From NCBI RefSeq assembly GCF_030413175.1, contig NZ_CP129212.1, positions 1,302,001 through 1,366,000 of the forward strand: 64,000 nt of DNA, in the 5' to 3' direction. Below, piece after piece: positions 19,363 through 28,526 of the stretch. This DNA comes from Bradyrhizobium roseum (lineage in GTDB: Bacteria; Pseudomonadota; Alphaproteobacteria; Rhizobiales; Xanthobacteraceae). The notes below the pieces were generated by a model. The model had not been told where the DNA came from, did no database searches, and saw nothing but the letters and a program-made list of their open reading frames with translations. The first letter of the stretch is position 1; each line of letters opens with the position of its first letter. The position numbers and the translations under genes were made by a program.

Positions 19363-19792
19363 CGTATCCTCTCAAGGTTTTCATGGATTGAACGCGACAC
19401 CGAGGCATGCTTGGCGGAGGGCCAGCCTCGCAACATCCTCGATCGCGATCCCAGCAGATTCGCAGGCGCCTGCCGCGTGTCGTCATGGCGCTGTCATCAC
19501 GTTATCCACAGCTGTTATGCATTTCGATGCGATTTTTCGGCGAAGCCGGCCGCGCCTGCGCGTTCGCATCGCGCGCGTCATGCTTAACGATGTCCGACGC
19601 CGGCGATCTTCATCAATTCAAAACCACAGTTCGGATTGGCCGGCGACGGTGAGGATTCCATTAAGCAGCGCGGAGGCAATTAGTCCCGTGGACGGCGGAG
19701 ACCGTCATGGGACAAGTGCTTGGGGGCGCGCGGGCGCCTTGTGCGGTGGTTAGACAACAGGGGAGACGCGTCGTGCGCGTCCCGGGTTCGCA
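19363..19792. other. Intergenic region upstream of the diguanylate cyclase gene
   Basis: 430 nt without a supported gene. It should contain the promoter of the lysine-rich peptide (near 19380-19420, minus strand) and that of the GGDEF gene (19700-19780). No repeat, RNA or operator was recognised. Confidence 0.5.
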
Positions 19793-21022
19793 ATGCTGAG
19801 CGTTCCGACGCTTTGGACGGTGTTCGTCATCAATTTTCTCGCGCTGGGCCTGATCTGGGCCTACGTCGTGCGCTGCTATCCGTCGTTCGAAGCGGCGCGG
19901 TTCTGGACCGGCTCGGCGTTCGCCGCGGCGGCTGGCGCGGCCATGGCGACGATGCGCGTGGTATTCCCGGATTCGCTGGTGCCCTTGCTGTTCGGCGGCA
20001 CCGCCCTGCTGCTGGCGATCTGCCTGGCCGCGATGGGGGTGCGGAAATTCTTCGACCGACCGGTGTCATGGCGCGCCACCCTGCTGACGACCGGCCTCAG
20101 CTTTGCCAGCCTGTCGTTCTTCATCTTCGTCTACGACAGCGTGACCGCGCGGTTGACCATCTTCACGGTCGCGCAGGCGTTGCCTATGGCCACGAGCCTG
20201 AAACTGCTGCTGGGCCCGCATGAGGGCCGCGTGTATCCGGGCGCCCGGCTGGCCGGTATCGTCACCATCGTCATCCTGGGAATTTTCGCAAGCCGGCTGG
20301 TCGGTGCGCTAACCGAGGTCGGTGGTGGATACTCCTACCTGCAGTTCGGTCCGGTGCAATCGGTCGTCATCCTCGTGCTGGTGTTCCTGTCGATGTCGCT
20401 GAATTTCGGCTTCCTGCTGATGGCGATGGACCGCCTGCGCAACGAGGTTGCGGATCTGGCGCTGCTCGACGATCTCACCGGCGTCGGCAATCGCCGCTAT
20501 CTGCTGCAGCGGCTGGAAGAAGAATGCGCGCGCTCGGAGCGCAGCGGCAAACCCTTCGCGCTGCTGGTGATCGATCTCGACAGCTTCAAGGCGATCAACG
20601 ACACGCACGGCCATGCCGCCGGTGACGCCTGCCTGCAGCATTTCACATTGATGGCGCAGACCCGCCTGCGGCCCGGCGACATGCTGGCGCGGACCGGTGG
20701 CGACGAGTTCTGCATCGTGCTGCCGTCCTCGACGCTGCGCGAGGGCGCCATGATCGCGCGCCGCGTGCTGGAGGTCTGCCGTGCGGATGCCGAACAATGC
20801 GTCGGCAACGATATCCCGGTCGCGGTGTCGATCGGCGTCGCGCAATGGGGCCCCGAGATGGGCGCCTATCCCGACCGCCTGATCGCGGCCGCCGACCATG
20901 CGCTCTACGATGCCAAGAAGGCCGGCCGCAACGGCTTTGCCCTCTACGAACCGGCGCCGCCGCTGGCGCCTGAATCGGCAGCGCTGGAATTGTCGGACAT
21001 CGCGTTGCGCCAGCGCGCCTGA
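19793..21022 (+). CDS. Membrane-bound diguanylate cyclase (GGDEF)
   Basis: 409 residues. The N-terminal half has about seven hydrophobic segments (residues 5-215) and no recognisable periplasmic sensor. The C-terminal GGDEF domain contains LDDLTGVGNRRYL, FALLVIDLDSFKAINDTHGH, and an intact active site RTGGDEFCIVLP. An inhibitory-site motif RPGD lies exactly five residues before GGDEF, so product feedback by cyclic di-GMP is expected. It makes c-di-GMP from two GTP. No EAL domain is attached. Confidence 0.93.
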   Translation: MLSVPTLWTVFVINFLALGLIWAYVVRCYPSFEAARFWTGSAFAAAAGAAMATMRVVFPDSLVPLLFGGTALLLAICLAAMGVRKFFDRPVSWRATLLTTGLSFASLSFFIFVYDSVTARLTIFTVAQALPMATSLKLLLGPHEGRVYPGARLAGIVTIVILGIFASRLVGALTEVGGGYSYLQFGPVQSVVILVLVFLSMSLNFGFLLMAMDRLRNEVADLALLDDLTGVGNRRYLLQRLEEECARSERSGKPFALLVIDLDSFKAINDTHGHAAGDACLQHFTLMAQTRLRPGDMLARTGGDEFCIVLPSSTLREGAMIARRVLEVCRADAEQCVGNDIPVAVSIGVAQWGPEMGAYPDRLIAAADHALYDAKKAGRNGFALYEPAPPLAPESAALELSDIALRQRA

Positions 21023-21057
21023 GCCATGCTACGCTGGTCCGTCACCGGACCTCGCGC

Positions 21058-21681
21058 ATGAATTTTCGCCTCGTCGCCGCCGCCCTGTTCGTCCTTGTAT
21101 TTTCCCCATGCGCCGTGGCGCAGACGCCCGATCTTGCCGCGATCGCGCGCGCGTCGGGCACGCCCGACATTCCCGGACTGAAGATGGTCTGGCTCGCGCC
21201 ATGGGGCGACCTTTCAAAAGCCCATTCCTGGCGCAACATCATCGTGCACCAGACCGAAGGGCCGGCCGGCTCGGCGCGCGGCGGCGCGCAGGCGCAGTCG
21301 AAGAACCCGACCCGGCGCGGCGTCACCGTCTGGGTGGAGACGGACGGCACGGTGTACTGGGCCGTCGCCGAACATCTCATTCCCACCCATGGCGACGGCG
21401 CCAACCGCAACGACAACAAGTACATCGACAACCGCGCGACATACCGCCAGGTGATCGGCGCCAACTCGATCGGCGTCGAATTCGCCGGCAATTATCCCGA
21501 CGTTACCCGCGGCCCGACCGAGGCACAGATCGCGGCGTGGAAGATCCTCGTGAAGGTGCTGCGCGCGCGTTACAACATCCCGCGCGAGCGCGTCTACGCG
21601 CATAACTGGATCGACTACAAGGACGCGCGGTATTGCGAAGGCTGTGCGTTGGCGACGATGGCACGGGAGTGGGGGGAGTAG
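21058..21681 (+). CDS. N-acetylmuramoyl-L-alanine amidase (Amidase_2 type)
   Basis: 207 residues with a signal peptide ending CAVAQ. Zinc-ligand candidates are the His of NIIVHQTEG, the His of VYAHNWIDY and the Cys/Asp of KDARYCEG. NSIGVEFAGNYPD is the conserved centre. It should cleave the lactyl-amide bond between MurNAc and the stem peptide in the periplasm. Starts 35 nt after the diguanylate cyclase stop, so it may share its transcript. Confidence 0.85.
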   Translation: MNFRLVAAALFVLVFSPCAVAQTPDLAAIARASGTPDIPGLKMVWLAPWGDLSKAHSWRNIIVHQTEGPAGSARGGAQAQSKNPTRRGVTVWVETDGTVYWAVAEHLIPTHGDGANRNDNKYIDNRATYRQVIGANSIGVEFAGNYPDVTRGPTEAQIAAWKILVKVLRARYNIPRERVYAHNWIDYKDARYCEGCALATMAREWGE

Positions 21682-21735
21682 GACGCTCGCTCGTGATGCT
21701 TCTGTTCAAGCACGCTCAACTCCACATGCTGCCTC

Positions 21736-21844
21736 GTCGTCGCCCGGCTTGTCCGGGCGATCCAGTCTTCCAGAGGTTGTTGCTATTGCACGCTGTCTCA
21801 TCGCCACCGCGGCGTACCGGGTCCCCGCTTTCGCGGAGGACGAC
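21736..21844. repeat. Dispersed palindromic repeat, second sequence type
   Basis: GTCGTCGCCCGGCTTGTCCGG...GATCCAGTCTTCCAGAGG at the left faces GCGTACCGGGTCCCCGC...GGAGGACGAC at the right. Related to the copy at 16953-17052. It lies between the amidase gene and the 3' end of rpoH. Confidence 0.8.
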
Positions 21845-21882
21845 AGCGGAGTGGGCGGAGACAGCTCCGCAAAACGGAACCC

Positions 21883-21915
21883 CAAAAACAAAAAGCCGGC
21901 GTTGCCGCCGGCTTT
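21883..21915 (-). terminator. Rho-independent terminator of rpoH
   Basis: On the minus strand, AAAGCCGGC / GCCGGCTTT is a perfect 9-bp stem around a 6-nt loop, followed by TTTTGTTTTT. It begins 27 nt after the rpoH stop. Confidence 0.9.
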
Positions 21916-21941
21916 CCGTAATCGTTACCTCGATCCCGCGA

Positions 21942-22841
21942 TCAATGCGCGGCTTCGAGCGCTTCGGCTTCCGCCTTTGCAATCGTGCCCTTGACGGCCG
22001 ACTGCACCTTTTCGAAAGCGCGGACCTCGATCTGCCGCACGCGTTCGCGGCTGACGCCGAATTCGGCGGCGAGGTCTTCCAGCGTCATCGGGTCTTCCGC
22101 CAGGCGCCGCGCCTCGAAGATGCGGCGTTCGCGCGGGTTGAGCACACCGATGGCGCCGTTCAGCGCCTGCCGTCGATGATCGAACTCCTCGTGTTCGGCC
22201 ATCACGGCTTCCTGGTTGGGCGAATTATCGACCAGCCAGTCCTGCCATTCGCCGGCTTCACCGTCGTCGCGGATCGGCGCGTTGAGCGACGCGTCGCCGC
22301 CGAGGCGGCGGTTCATGTCGACCACGTCCTGCGTCGTCACGCCGAGGCGCTTGGCAATGATCGCCACCTGGTCGGGGCGAAGATCGCCTTCGTCCAGCGC
22401 GGAGATCTTGCTCTTCGCCTTGCGCAGGTTGAAGAACAGCTTCTTCTGGTTCGCGGTGGTGCCCATCTTCACGAGCGACCACGAACGCAGGATGTACTCT
22501 TGTATTGACGCCTTGATCCACCACATGGCGTAGGTGGCGAGACGAAATCCCTTCTCGGGCTCGAACCGCTTCACCGCCTGCATCAGGCCGACATTGCCTT
22601 CCGAGACGACCTCGGAGATCGGCAGGCCGTAGCCGCGATAGCCCATGGCGATCTTGGCCACGAGCCGGAGATGGCTGGTGACGAGGTGATGCGCGGCCTC
22701 GCGATCGTCATGTTCGCGCCAGCGTTTGGCGAACATGTATTCCTGCTGGGGTTCCAGCATGGGGAATTTGCGGATCTCGGCGAGGTATCTGGAAAGGCCG
22801 GATTCTCCATTAAGAACCGGCAGCGTAGCTGTACGGGCCAT
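21942..22841 (-). CDS. rpoH: RNA polymerase heat-shock sigma factor (sigma-32)
   Basis: 299 residues. Region 2 includes ISEVVSEGNVGLMQAVKRFEP and LATYAMWWIKASIQEYILRSW. The RpoH box is ANQKKLFFNLRKAK, which separates RpoH from RpoD. Region 4 includes LNPRERRIFEARRL and FGVSRERVRQIEVRAFEKV. It directs transcription of chaperone and protease genes. Alphaproteobacteria often have several rpoH copies, so this is one paralogue. A clear terminator follows; upstream are 215 nt of promoter region shared with nothing on that strand. Confidence 0.95.
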   Translation of the reverse strand: MARTATLPVLNGESGLSRYLAEIRKFPMLEPQQEYMFAKRWREHDDREAAHHLVTSHLRLVAKIAMGYRGYGLPISEVVSEGNVGLMQAVKRFEPEKGFRLATYAMWWIKASIQEYILRSWSLVKMGTTANQKKLFFNLRKAKSKISALDEGDLRPDQVAIIAKRLGVTTQDVVDMNRRLGGDASLNAPIRDDGEAGEWQDWLVDNSPNQEAVMAEHEEFDHRRQALNGAIGVLNPRERRIFEARRLAEDPMTLEDLAAEFGVSRERVRQIEVRAFEKVQSAVKGTIAKAEAEALEAAH

Positions 22842-23056
22842 TGAGCGCCCTCCAGTTGGTTCAGGCCCCCGATAGCGGCGGGCCAGGCAGGTGATCGCTG
22901 GGTTAAAGCCGACCAGGCTGCGATGTTCCGCGCTGGATATTCAGCGCAGGTGCAACATACACAAAAACGAACAAATAGGGAAGGAATACTGACGTCACGA
23001 GCCCGTGTGGGCGGCTTAATCTTTTGTAATGTCAGGCCTTTTCAGGATGGCCTGCG

Positions 23057-24100
23057 TCATACCGCCGCTTCCAGCGCGCCCTGCAGGAGACGCAAATCCT
23101 CCGGCAGGGCCGCCTCCCAATGCAATAATTCTCCGGTCCGGGGGTGCTCCAGGGCCAGCAGCCAGGCGTGCAAGGCCTGCCGGCCGAGCGCGGTGAGTAT
23201 CTCCTTACCTTGGGGCCCGAGGTGCCCGACCTTGGTCTTGAAATGCGGGCCGTAGACCGAATCGCCCAGTAGTGGATGTCCGATATGGGCGAGGTGGACG
23301 CGGATCTGGTGCGTCCGCCCGGTCTCGAGCTGGCAGGCCAGCAGCGAGGCCACCGGCTTGCCGTCGCGCCCATGATAAGTCGCCTGCATTTCCCAATGCG
23401 TCACCGCCTCGCGTCCGCCCTGGCGCACCGCCATCTTTTCGCGGGCATAAACGTGCCGGTCGATCGGCGCGTCCACCGTGCCGCGCTGGCGGCCGGGCAC
23501 GCCCCACACGAAGGCCATGTAGCCGCGCTGCATCGGCCCGGTGCGGCCGTGGTCGGCGAATTGCGCGGTCAGCGATTGATGTGCCTGGTCGTTCTTGGCG
23601 ACCACCATCAGCCCGGTCGTGTCCTTGTCCAGCCGGTGCACGATGCCCGGCCGTCGCACGCCGCCGATCCCCGACAGGCTGGCCCCGCAATGGGCGATCA
23701 GCGCGTTCACCAGCGTGCCGCTCTCGTGGCCGGCGGCCGGATGCACCACCAGCCCCTTGGGCTTGTTGATCACGATGATGTCGTCGTCCTCGTAGACGAT
23801 ATCGAGCGCGATATTTTCGCCCGCAGGCTCCGGCGCCACCGCCTCGGGCACGTCGATAATGATCGTATCCCCCGCGACGACATGATAAGCGGGGTCGCGG
23901 ATGGGGGCGCCCTTGGCGGTGACGGAACCGGCCAGAATCAGCGCCTTCAGCCGCGAGCGCGACAATTCGGGGCGGAGCACCGCGAGCACGCGGTCGAGCC
24001 GGGGCGATCCCTCGTCGCCGCCGACGATGACCTCCAGCCGTTGTCCGCTGTTCGACGAAAAACCTTGTTCCAATGACGCGCCTTGTTGAGAGCCTTGCAT
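23057..24100 (-). CDS. RluA/RluD-family pseudouridine synthase
   Basis: 347 residues. An N-terminal S4-like RNA-binding domain (RLDRVLAVLRPELSRSRLKALI, about 35-60) precedes the catalytic domain. The catalytic Asp is in PGIVHRLDKDTTGLMVVAK; NKPKGLVVHPA and LETGRTHQIRVH are family motifs. It isomerises uridine in rRNA; RluD (23S helix 69) is the likeliest match. Its ATG (24100-24098) overlaps the ATG of the divergent gene at 24099 by two bases; an in-frame GTG at 24112 is the alternative. Confidence 0.9.
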   Translation of the reverse strand: MQGSQQGASLEQGFSSNSGQRLEVIVGGDEGSPRLDRVLAVLRPELSRSRLKALILAGSVTAKGAPIRDPAYHVVAGDTIIIDVPEAVAPEPAGENIALDIVYEDDDIIVINKPKGLVVHPAAGHESGTLVNALIAHCGASLSGIGGVRRPGIVHRLDKDTTGLMVVAKNDQAHQSLTAQFADHGRTGPMQRGYMAFVWGVPGRQRGTVDAPIDRHVYAREKMAVRQGGREAVTHWEMQATYHGRDGKPVASLLACQLETGRTHQIRVHLAHIGHPLLGDSVYGPHFKTKVGHLGPQGKEILTALGRQALHAWLLALEHPRTGELLHWEAALPEDLRLLQGALEAAV

Positions 24101-24437
24101 GACCGATACCACAGCCCCCGAACCGACCCCCGAGCAGGCCGCGCTGATGGCGCGGGTGCGGCGGATGATGCTGATCGCGGGCCTGACCTCGGTGCTGGCG
24201 GTGGCCGTGGTCCTGATGGCTGTCGGGTACCGCCTTTACCGCGGCGATGGAAGCCCCGCGGCGTCCGCGACCGACACCATCGCGACCGTCCCTAAGGGCG
24301 CCCGCATCGTCTCCACGGCGGTGGCCGGCGAGCGACTGGTGGTGACGCTGGATATAGGGGGGGTGACCGAAATCCGCACGTTCGACGCCAAGACGCTGAA
24401 ACCGGCCGGAAAGCTGAAATTCATCAGCGAACCCTGA
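24099..24437 (+). CDS. Small single-pass membrane protein, DUF6476-like
   Basis: 112 residues. A short acidic N-terminus (MTDTTAPEPTPEQ) and basic RVRRMM precede one hydrophobic segment (LIAGLTSVLAVAVVLMAVGY). A soluble C-terminal part follows with VPKGARIVSTAVAGERLVVT and FDAKTLKPAGKLKF. The topology suggests an inner-membrane anchor with a periplasmic domain. The DUF number is from memory. The start codon interlocks with that of the divergent pseudouridine synthase. Confidence 0.7.
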   Translation: MTDTTAPEPTPEQAALMARVRRMMLIAGLTSVLAVAVVLMAVGYRLYRGDGSPAASATDTIATVPKGARIVSTAVAGERLVVTLDIGGVTEIRTFDAKTLKPAGKLKFISEP

Positions 24438-24498
24438 TTAACCTTTCTCTGCCGTCATCCGGATCGTCGTTACCCGGTCTGCCGTCATCCACCCTTCC

Positions 24499-24539
24499 GT
24501 CATTCCGGGGCAGCCCGCAGGGCTGAACCCGGAATCCAT
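24499..24539. repeat. Dispersed palindromic repeat, half copy
   Basis: GTCATTCCGGGGCAGCCCGC...AACCCGGAATCCAT matches the left arm of the element at 1702-1801; the right arm is missing. It lies between the small membrane gene and tRNA-Glu. Confidence 0.7.
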
Positions 24540-24641
24540 CTCAAGGCCGTGACGGTGCCCGTTGGATCCCCACTCCGGAGCCCGAAACCGCACCTTCCGC
24601 CTTGCCCGCCGCACATTTCGCGGCTATTCCCTCTCCCGTAC

Positions 24642-24716
24642 GCTCCCTTCGTCTAGCGGTTAGGACGCGGCCCTCTCAAGGCTGAAACAGGGGTTCGATT
24701 CCCCTAGGGAGCGCCA
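24642..24716 (+). tRNA. tRNA-Glu (anticodon CTC)
   Basis: Full cloverleaf: acceptor GCTCCCT / AGGGAGC, D arm with AGCGGTTAGGAC, anticodon loop CTCTCAA reading CTC, T arm AGGGG-TTCGATT-CCCCT, and an encoded CCA end (24714-24716). No second copy of its 3' end was found in the window, so I see no sign that it is the integration site. Confidence 0.95.
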
Positions 24717-24970
24717 GCAATTTCAAATAGTTAGATTTAGTTTGGAAATGTCGTCGAATATCCGTCGAATAAGCCTCGGCGAGCATTGGCGAACGCGGGT
24801 TGCTAGTCACTCTGCTGGCCGAAGCTTATGCTCGCGTTCAGCGTCGTTTGTATCTGACGCGCTGACTGACCTATCCGCTGCGCAATAAGTCGCGCACAGG
24901 CGAATGCATGCTTTGCGTTTCGAACGGCAACGAATCCTCGCTGCGCCGGCCCCACTGCCTCACCGTTAAA

Positions 24971-25015
24971 CTACGAATCTGGGGGTCAGGAGTTCGAATC
25001 TCTTCGGGCGCGCCA
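24971..25015 (+). other. 3' fragment of tRNA-Arg(ACG): probable attachment-site remnant
   Basis: CTACGAA (anticodon loop, ACG) is followed by a variable region, T arm AGGAGTTCGAATCTCTT and acceptor end CGGGCGC-G-CCA, as in the 3' half of tRNA-Arg(ACG). The 5' half is absent: the preceding bases do not pair with the anticodon stem. A 3' tRNA fragment without its 5' half is what tRNA-targeting integrases leave at one end of an island. The accessory region begins directly after it. Confidence 0.75.
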
Positions 25016-25354
25016 TTTAATTCAAACACTTGCAACAAATCGCCGTTTGAGAAATCGAAACTAAAACGGTTTTTCAAACGGTGTTTTTACTGCTTTAGAG
25101 CACATTGATCTCACTCAACCAATGAGAACTGAAAGGCGTCCAGTTCGACTGCAACAGTCCTGAGTTCGCGGTTCGATCGGCCGGCCGGACGACGGCGGCG
25201 GCGGCACTATGCACTGATAAGCGCGCGCGGCTCCGCGGAAGGTCACGCTTCGCCGCACATTCAACGCTTCCTATGTTTGGCGCGCCACCGGCGAGTGAAC
25301 AATTTGCCTTCCTCCTATGCATGCTCTTACAGGACGGCCCCAGAAGGCGGCTTT
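25016..25354. other. Non-coding stretch between tRNA-Arg fragment and transposase fragment
   Basis: 339 nt without a supported gene. Lower GC in the first 90 nt. I see no intact integrase, which would be expected near an attachment site. Confidence 0.5.
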
Positions 25355-25569
25355 TGAACGTGGGGATCACCCCGTGGGGCAAGCGCATCTACAAGCGCCG
25401 CAAGGAGACGGTCGAACGCTCCTTTGCAGATGCCAAGCAACTCCATGGTCATCGCTACGCGCGCTTTCGGGGTCTGCTCGCCGTCACTTGCCAGTGCCTG
25501 CTCGCCGCAGCCGCCCAGAACATCAAGAAGATCGCTCTCGCCCTGGCGCTCCGCCCCGCCTGGGCCTGA
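25355..25569 (+). pseudogene. IS1182-family transposase fragment, C-terminal end
   Basis: About 70 codons reading NVGITPWGKRIYKRRKETVE, then RSFADAKQLHGHRYARFRGL and QCLLAAAAQNIKKIALALAL. The RKETVERSFADAKQLHG block is the end of the DDE domain in IS1182-type transposases. The catalytic N-terminal two-thirds are gone and no terminal repeats were found. Confidence 0.8.
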
Positions 25570-25595
25570 AGCCCCACCAAGCCCAATCGACCCGT

Positions 25596-25632
25596 CCCAA
25601 AAACAAAACCCCGCCGAAAATCGACGGGGTTT
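25596..25632 (-). terminator. Hairpin with minus-strand T-tract
   Basis: AAACCCCG / CGGGGTTT (25606-25613 with 25625-25632), followed on the minus strand by TGTTTTTG. No minus-strand gene leads into it now, so it is probably a relic of the transposon or of a lost gene. Confidence 0.55.
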
Positions 25633-25644
25633 GTCAGCGGTCTG

Positions 25645-25667
25645 AGCCCGCCTCTGGCGGGCTTTTT
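25645..25667 (+). terminator. Rho-independent terminator
   Basis: AGCCCGCC-TCT-GGCGGGCT followed by TTTT. Strong 8-bp stem, just after the transposase fragment. Confidence 0.8.
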
Positions 25668-26177
25668 CATGCCTTACAAGTCATTCGCACTCTATGCGAA
25701 CGAAAACCATTGTTTCGCAACGGGTTAGAGAAATTCCGGCTCGAACTACCAAGCTCTCCCAAAAACTCCGCGGCACAAAACTGGCACAAAACGGCACAAA
25801 AATTTCGACGTAAAGTCAGCCCCAAAGCGGCAGTTCGAGCGATGCTTTTTGGGTCGTCATGCATGCCTGTGGCGCCAACCTACGCATCAAGGCGAACCAA
25901 GTCCGACGCCCCGTTTGGAATCGTTGAGCAGCAGCGCGCCGACGGCATCCACGTCGAGGTCTGCGCCTTGTCTTTGCGAGCGCGATGTTGCGCCAACAAT
26001 GCGAAGTCCCTCGACCATTTCGGTCGCGCACAGCGCAGAAGTGCTCCTTGTGCTGTTGTCGTCTGCCCGCGACCAAGGAAGGCAAGGCGAGCGGTATAAC
26101 TTGCCGCTTCCCTGATACTCTAATTTCCGCTTTGCTCGGTGGAACTCACCTTCACCAGCGCTGCGCGTCAAAGGCAA
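25668..26177. other. Upstream region of the STAND operon
   Basis: 510 nt without a supported gene. At 25770-25798 the unit GGCACAAAA occurs three times in close succession. The operon promoter probably lies at 26060-26170; no -35/-10 pair stands out. Confidence 0.45.
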
Positions 26178-28526
26178 ATGCCGAAAAAGAAGAAAACATC
26201 ATCAGGGGGAAAGGCCGAAGCATCCGGGGGCAATTACGAGACGCTGGTTGCCACGTGGTACGCCCATGCGGCGCTACTCGGTGGTGGCGCACATCCGCCA
26301 TTTGACCTCGACGCTGGCACGCAGATCGTGTCGTTCGCCTGCCAATCGGAGGCGCCCGTCGACGACGTCAACGCGGTCACTAGCCACGCCGGTATCATCT
26401 TCGTTCAGGCCAAGCGCAGTGTCGCTATGAGTTCGGCCGCGACCTCAAGCTTTGCTGGCGCTCTCGACCAATTCGTGCGGCAGATAAAAGCAAGCGCCGC
26501 CGCTGACTCCAAGCACGCCTGGTCGCGACCGCTTGATTCATCACGTGACCGGCTCGTTCTTGCAACCCCCAGCACCAGTTCGTCGAAAGTTATCGTGACG
26601 CTGCCGGAGCTTCTGCGCCGCGTACGAGATCGCAGCGACGTGCGCACGCTGAAACAAGTGGCCGTGTCACAGTCTGAGAGGGATGTAGCGAAGACGGTAG
26701 AGACCAATCTTAAACGCTCCTGGAAAGCCGCCTATCGCAAGAGTCCGACGGATAAGGAGCTCAATGCGCTGCTTCGGCTGATCTGGGTGCATCAGCTTGA
26801 CCTCGAAAGTGGCGGACGAGACAGGAAGTTCATTCTTGAGCAGTTTCGCGCAAACCTGTTGGAGGACGCCACGCAGGCCAGCTTGGCTGTCTCGGAATTG
26901 TTCAAGCTGGCAGCGCGCCTCCGCGCTGAACGATCAGGAGCGGACCGGTCTACGCTCCTACAGTTGCTCGCCCGTGCCGGGATTCGGCTTACGGCACTTC
27001 CCGACTTTCGCGGTGATGTCGCTGCTCTAAGGAGATGGACGGCAGCCCGTCTTGAGCCTGCGCCTAGCTTTACTAGACTTCTCGCCGACGATCCGAAGCT
27101 GACAATTGAGCGGGCTGCGTGGCCCGAATTCCGGGATGCCGCAACCTCTCAATCACTGTTGCTTGTGGGAGAGCCGGGAGCTGGAAAAAGCGGTCTTATG
27201 TATCGGCTCGCAGCAACCGCGATCGCGGCCCAGCAGGATGTCGTATTTCTTCCGGTCGATCTGCTGAATGTTGATACATTCTCTGGTCTTCATGCCGAAC
27301 TCGGCATTAGCCACGGCCTGGTCGAAGTTCTCGACAACTGGCCGGGCTCGAAGCCGGGCCTGCTCATTTTGGATGCGCTCGATGCGGCCCGAAAGCCAGA
27401 AACGCAGAAATTATTGCGCGAGGTGGTCGGAGCGGTTCTCAGGTTGCCCGGTTCGCGTTGGAGGGTGATCGCGTCAGTTCGCAAGTACGACCTTCGTCAG
27501 GGCACCGAATGGTCAATGATGTTTCGCGGCCAACCGCCGATACCGGCACAGGCCGATCGCGAATTCTCTCGGGTCTGTCACGTTTCGGTCGGTCGGTTGG
27601 CGGATCACGAGATACTCCAGATCGCAGAGTTGTTCCCAGCTCTGGGGGCGCTTTATAGCGCCGCTTCCCCAAAGCTGCGCGATTTGCTCCAAAACATCTT
27701 CAATCTGCACTTGCTGGCTGATTTGCTTCGCGCCGGCGTCGCTGGTTCGGACTTGAGCGCAATCACCACCCAGTCGGAACTTCTCGACAGCTATTGGCGC
27801 CATCGCATCCGTCGGGCTGACGGAAAACACGACTCGCGCGAAGCTACGTTGACCACCGTGGTGAACGCGATGATTGACGCACAAGTTCTTCGTGTCCTGC
27901 GCGCCGACGTCCGCACCGAGGTTGATACCGATGCATTGGTCGACCTGGAGCGCAACGGAATTCTTCGCGCTGAGGATCAGGGTGGACAGCCCGACGAAAG
28001 CGTGCTGCTGTTCAACCATCACGTCCTGTTCGACTATGCCGTGGCACGGCTCGTGTTCGGGCGCGGAAGGGATGCTGTTCGACTGGTCGCGCTTTTGCGT
28101 GCGCGTCGCGAGCTTTCGCTCATGCTTAGTCCCAGTCTCGTGCTGGCGCTATCAGATGCGTGGAATACCGGTGATGGTCACGCGCTGTTCTGGAATTTGG
28201 CATTCGCGTTAGGGCAGGAAACCGGATTGCCCGGCGTCGCGCTACTCGTCGCTCCTATGGTTGCCGTTGAACAGACAAGGGACTTGGGCGACCTGCAGCC
28301 CATCTTTGATGCGCTGAATGGTCCGGAACCACGCAAGAGCGCCGCCGAACAGGTCGTACAAAACATGATAGGCGCGCTTTTCGTTCGCAAGAATGCGGGC
28401 GTGCCCTTGCTGGGCCCGGACGCAGGCCCATGGATGCAGTTCGCCGAGCGGCTGGCGGCGATAGGTTCGGACCGGTTGATGTTGGCTTTGCGCGCATTAA
28501 TTGCCACGGCAGTGGAGGCGCTATGA
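26178..28526 (+). CDS. STAND-type NTPase with N-terminal nuclease-like domain (Avs-like)
   Basis: 782 residues. The N-terminus (about 20-130) looks like a PD-(D/E)xK nuclease of the Gln variant: the Asp of APVDDVNAV and, after a hydrophobic strand, IIFVQAKRS. An NTPase core follows: Walker A LLVGEPGAGKSGL (about 330-340) and Walker B GLLILDALDAARK (about 394-404), then WRVIASVRKYDL as a sensor-like strand. The remaining ~350 residues are helical. This order (nuclease, STAND NTPase, helical sensor) is that of antiviral STAND proteins. I use ATG 26178 (MPKKKKTSSGG); an in-frame start lies 39 nt upstream. Its stop overlaps the next ATG (ATGA), so the two are translationally coupled. Confidence 0.8.
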   Translation: MPKKKKTSSGGKAEASGGNYETLVATWYAHAALLGGGAHPPFDLDAGTQIVSFACQSEAPVDDVNAVTSHAGIIFVQAKRSVAMSSAATSSFAGALDQFVRQIKASAAADSKHAWSRPLDSSRDRLVLATPSTSSSKVIVTLPELLRRVRDRSDVRTLKQVAVSQSERDVAKTVETNLKRSWKAAYRKSPTDKELNALLRLIWVHQLDLESGGRDRKFILEQFRANLLEDATQASLAVSELFKLAARLRAERSGADRSTLLQLLARAGIRLTALPDFRGDVAALRRWTAARLEPAPSFTRLLADDPKLTIERAAWPEFRDAATSQSLLLVGEPGAGKSGLMYRLAATAIAAQQDVVFLPVDLLNVDTFSGLHAELGISHGLVEVLDNWPGSKPGLLILDALDAARKPETQKLLREVVGAVLRLPGSRWRVIASVRKYDLRQGTEWSMMFRGQPPIPAQADREFSRVCHVSVGRLADHEILQIAELFPALGALYSAASPKLRDLLQNIFNLHLLADLLRAGVAGSDLSAITTQSELLDSYWRHRIRRADGKHDSREATLTTVVNAMIDAQVLRVLRADVRTEVDTDALVDLERNGILRAEDQGGQPDESVLLFNHHVLFDYAVARLVFGRGRDAVRLVALLRARRELSLMLSPSLVLALSDAWNTGDGHALFWNLAFALGQETGLPGVALLVAPMVAVEQTRDLGDLQPIFDALNGPEPRKSAAEQVVQNMIGALFVRKNAGVPLLGPDAGPWMQFAERLAAIGSDRLMLALRALIATAVEAL

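Noticed and set aside
24642..24716. tRNA-Glu as the island attachment site
   Set aside because: No repeat of its 3' end was found in the window, while a separate tRNA-Arg 3' fragment provides a better explanation.
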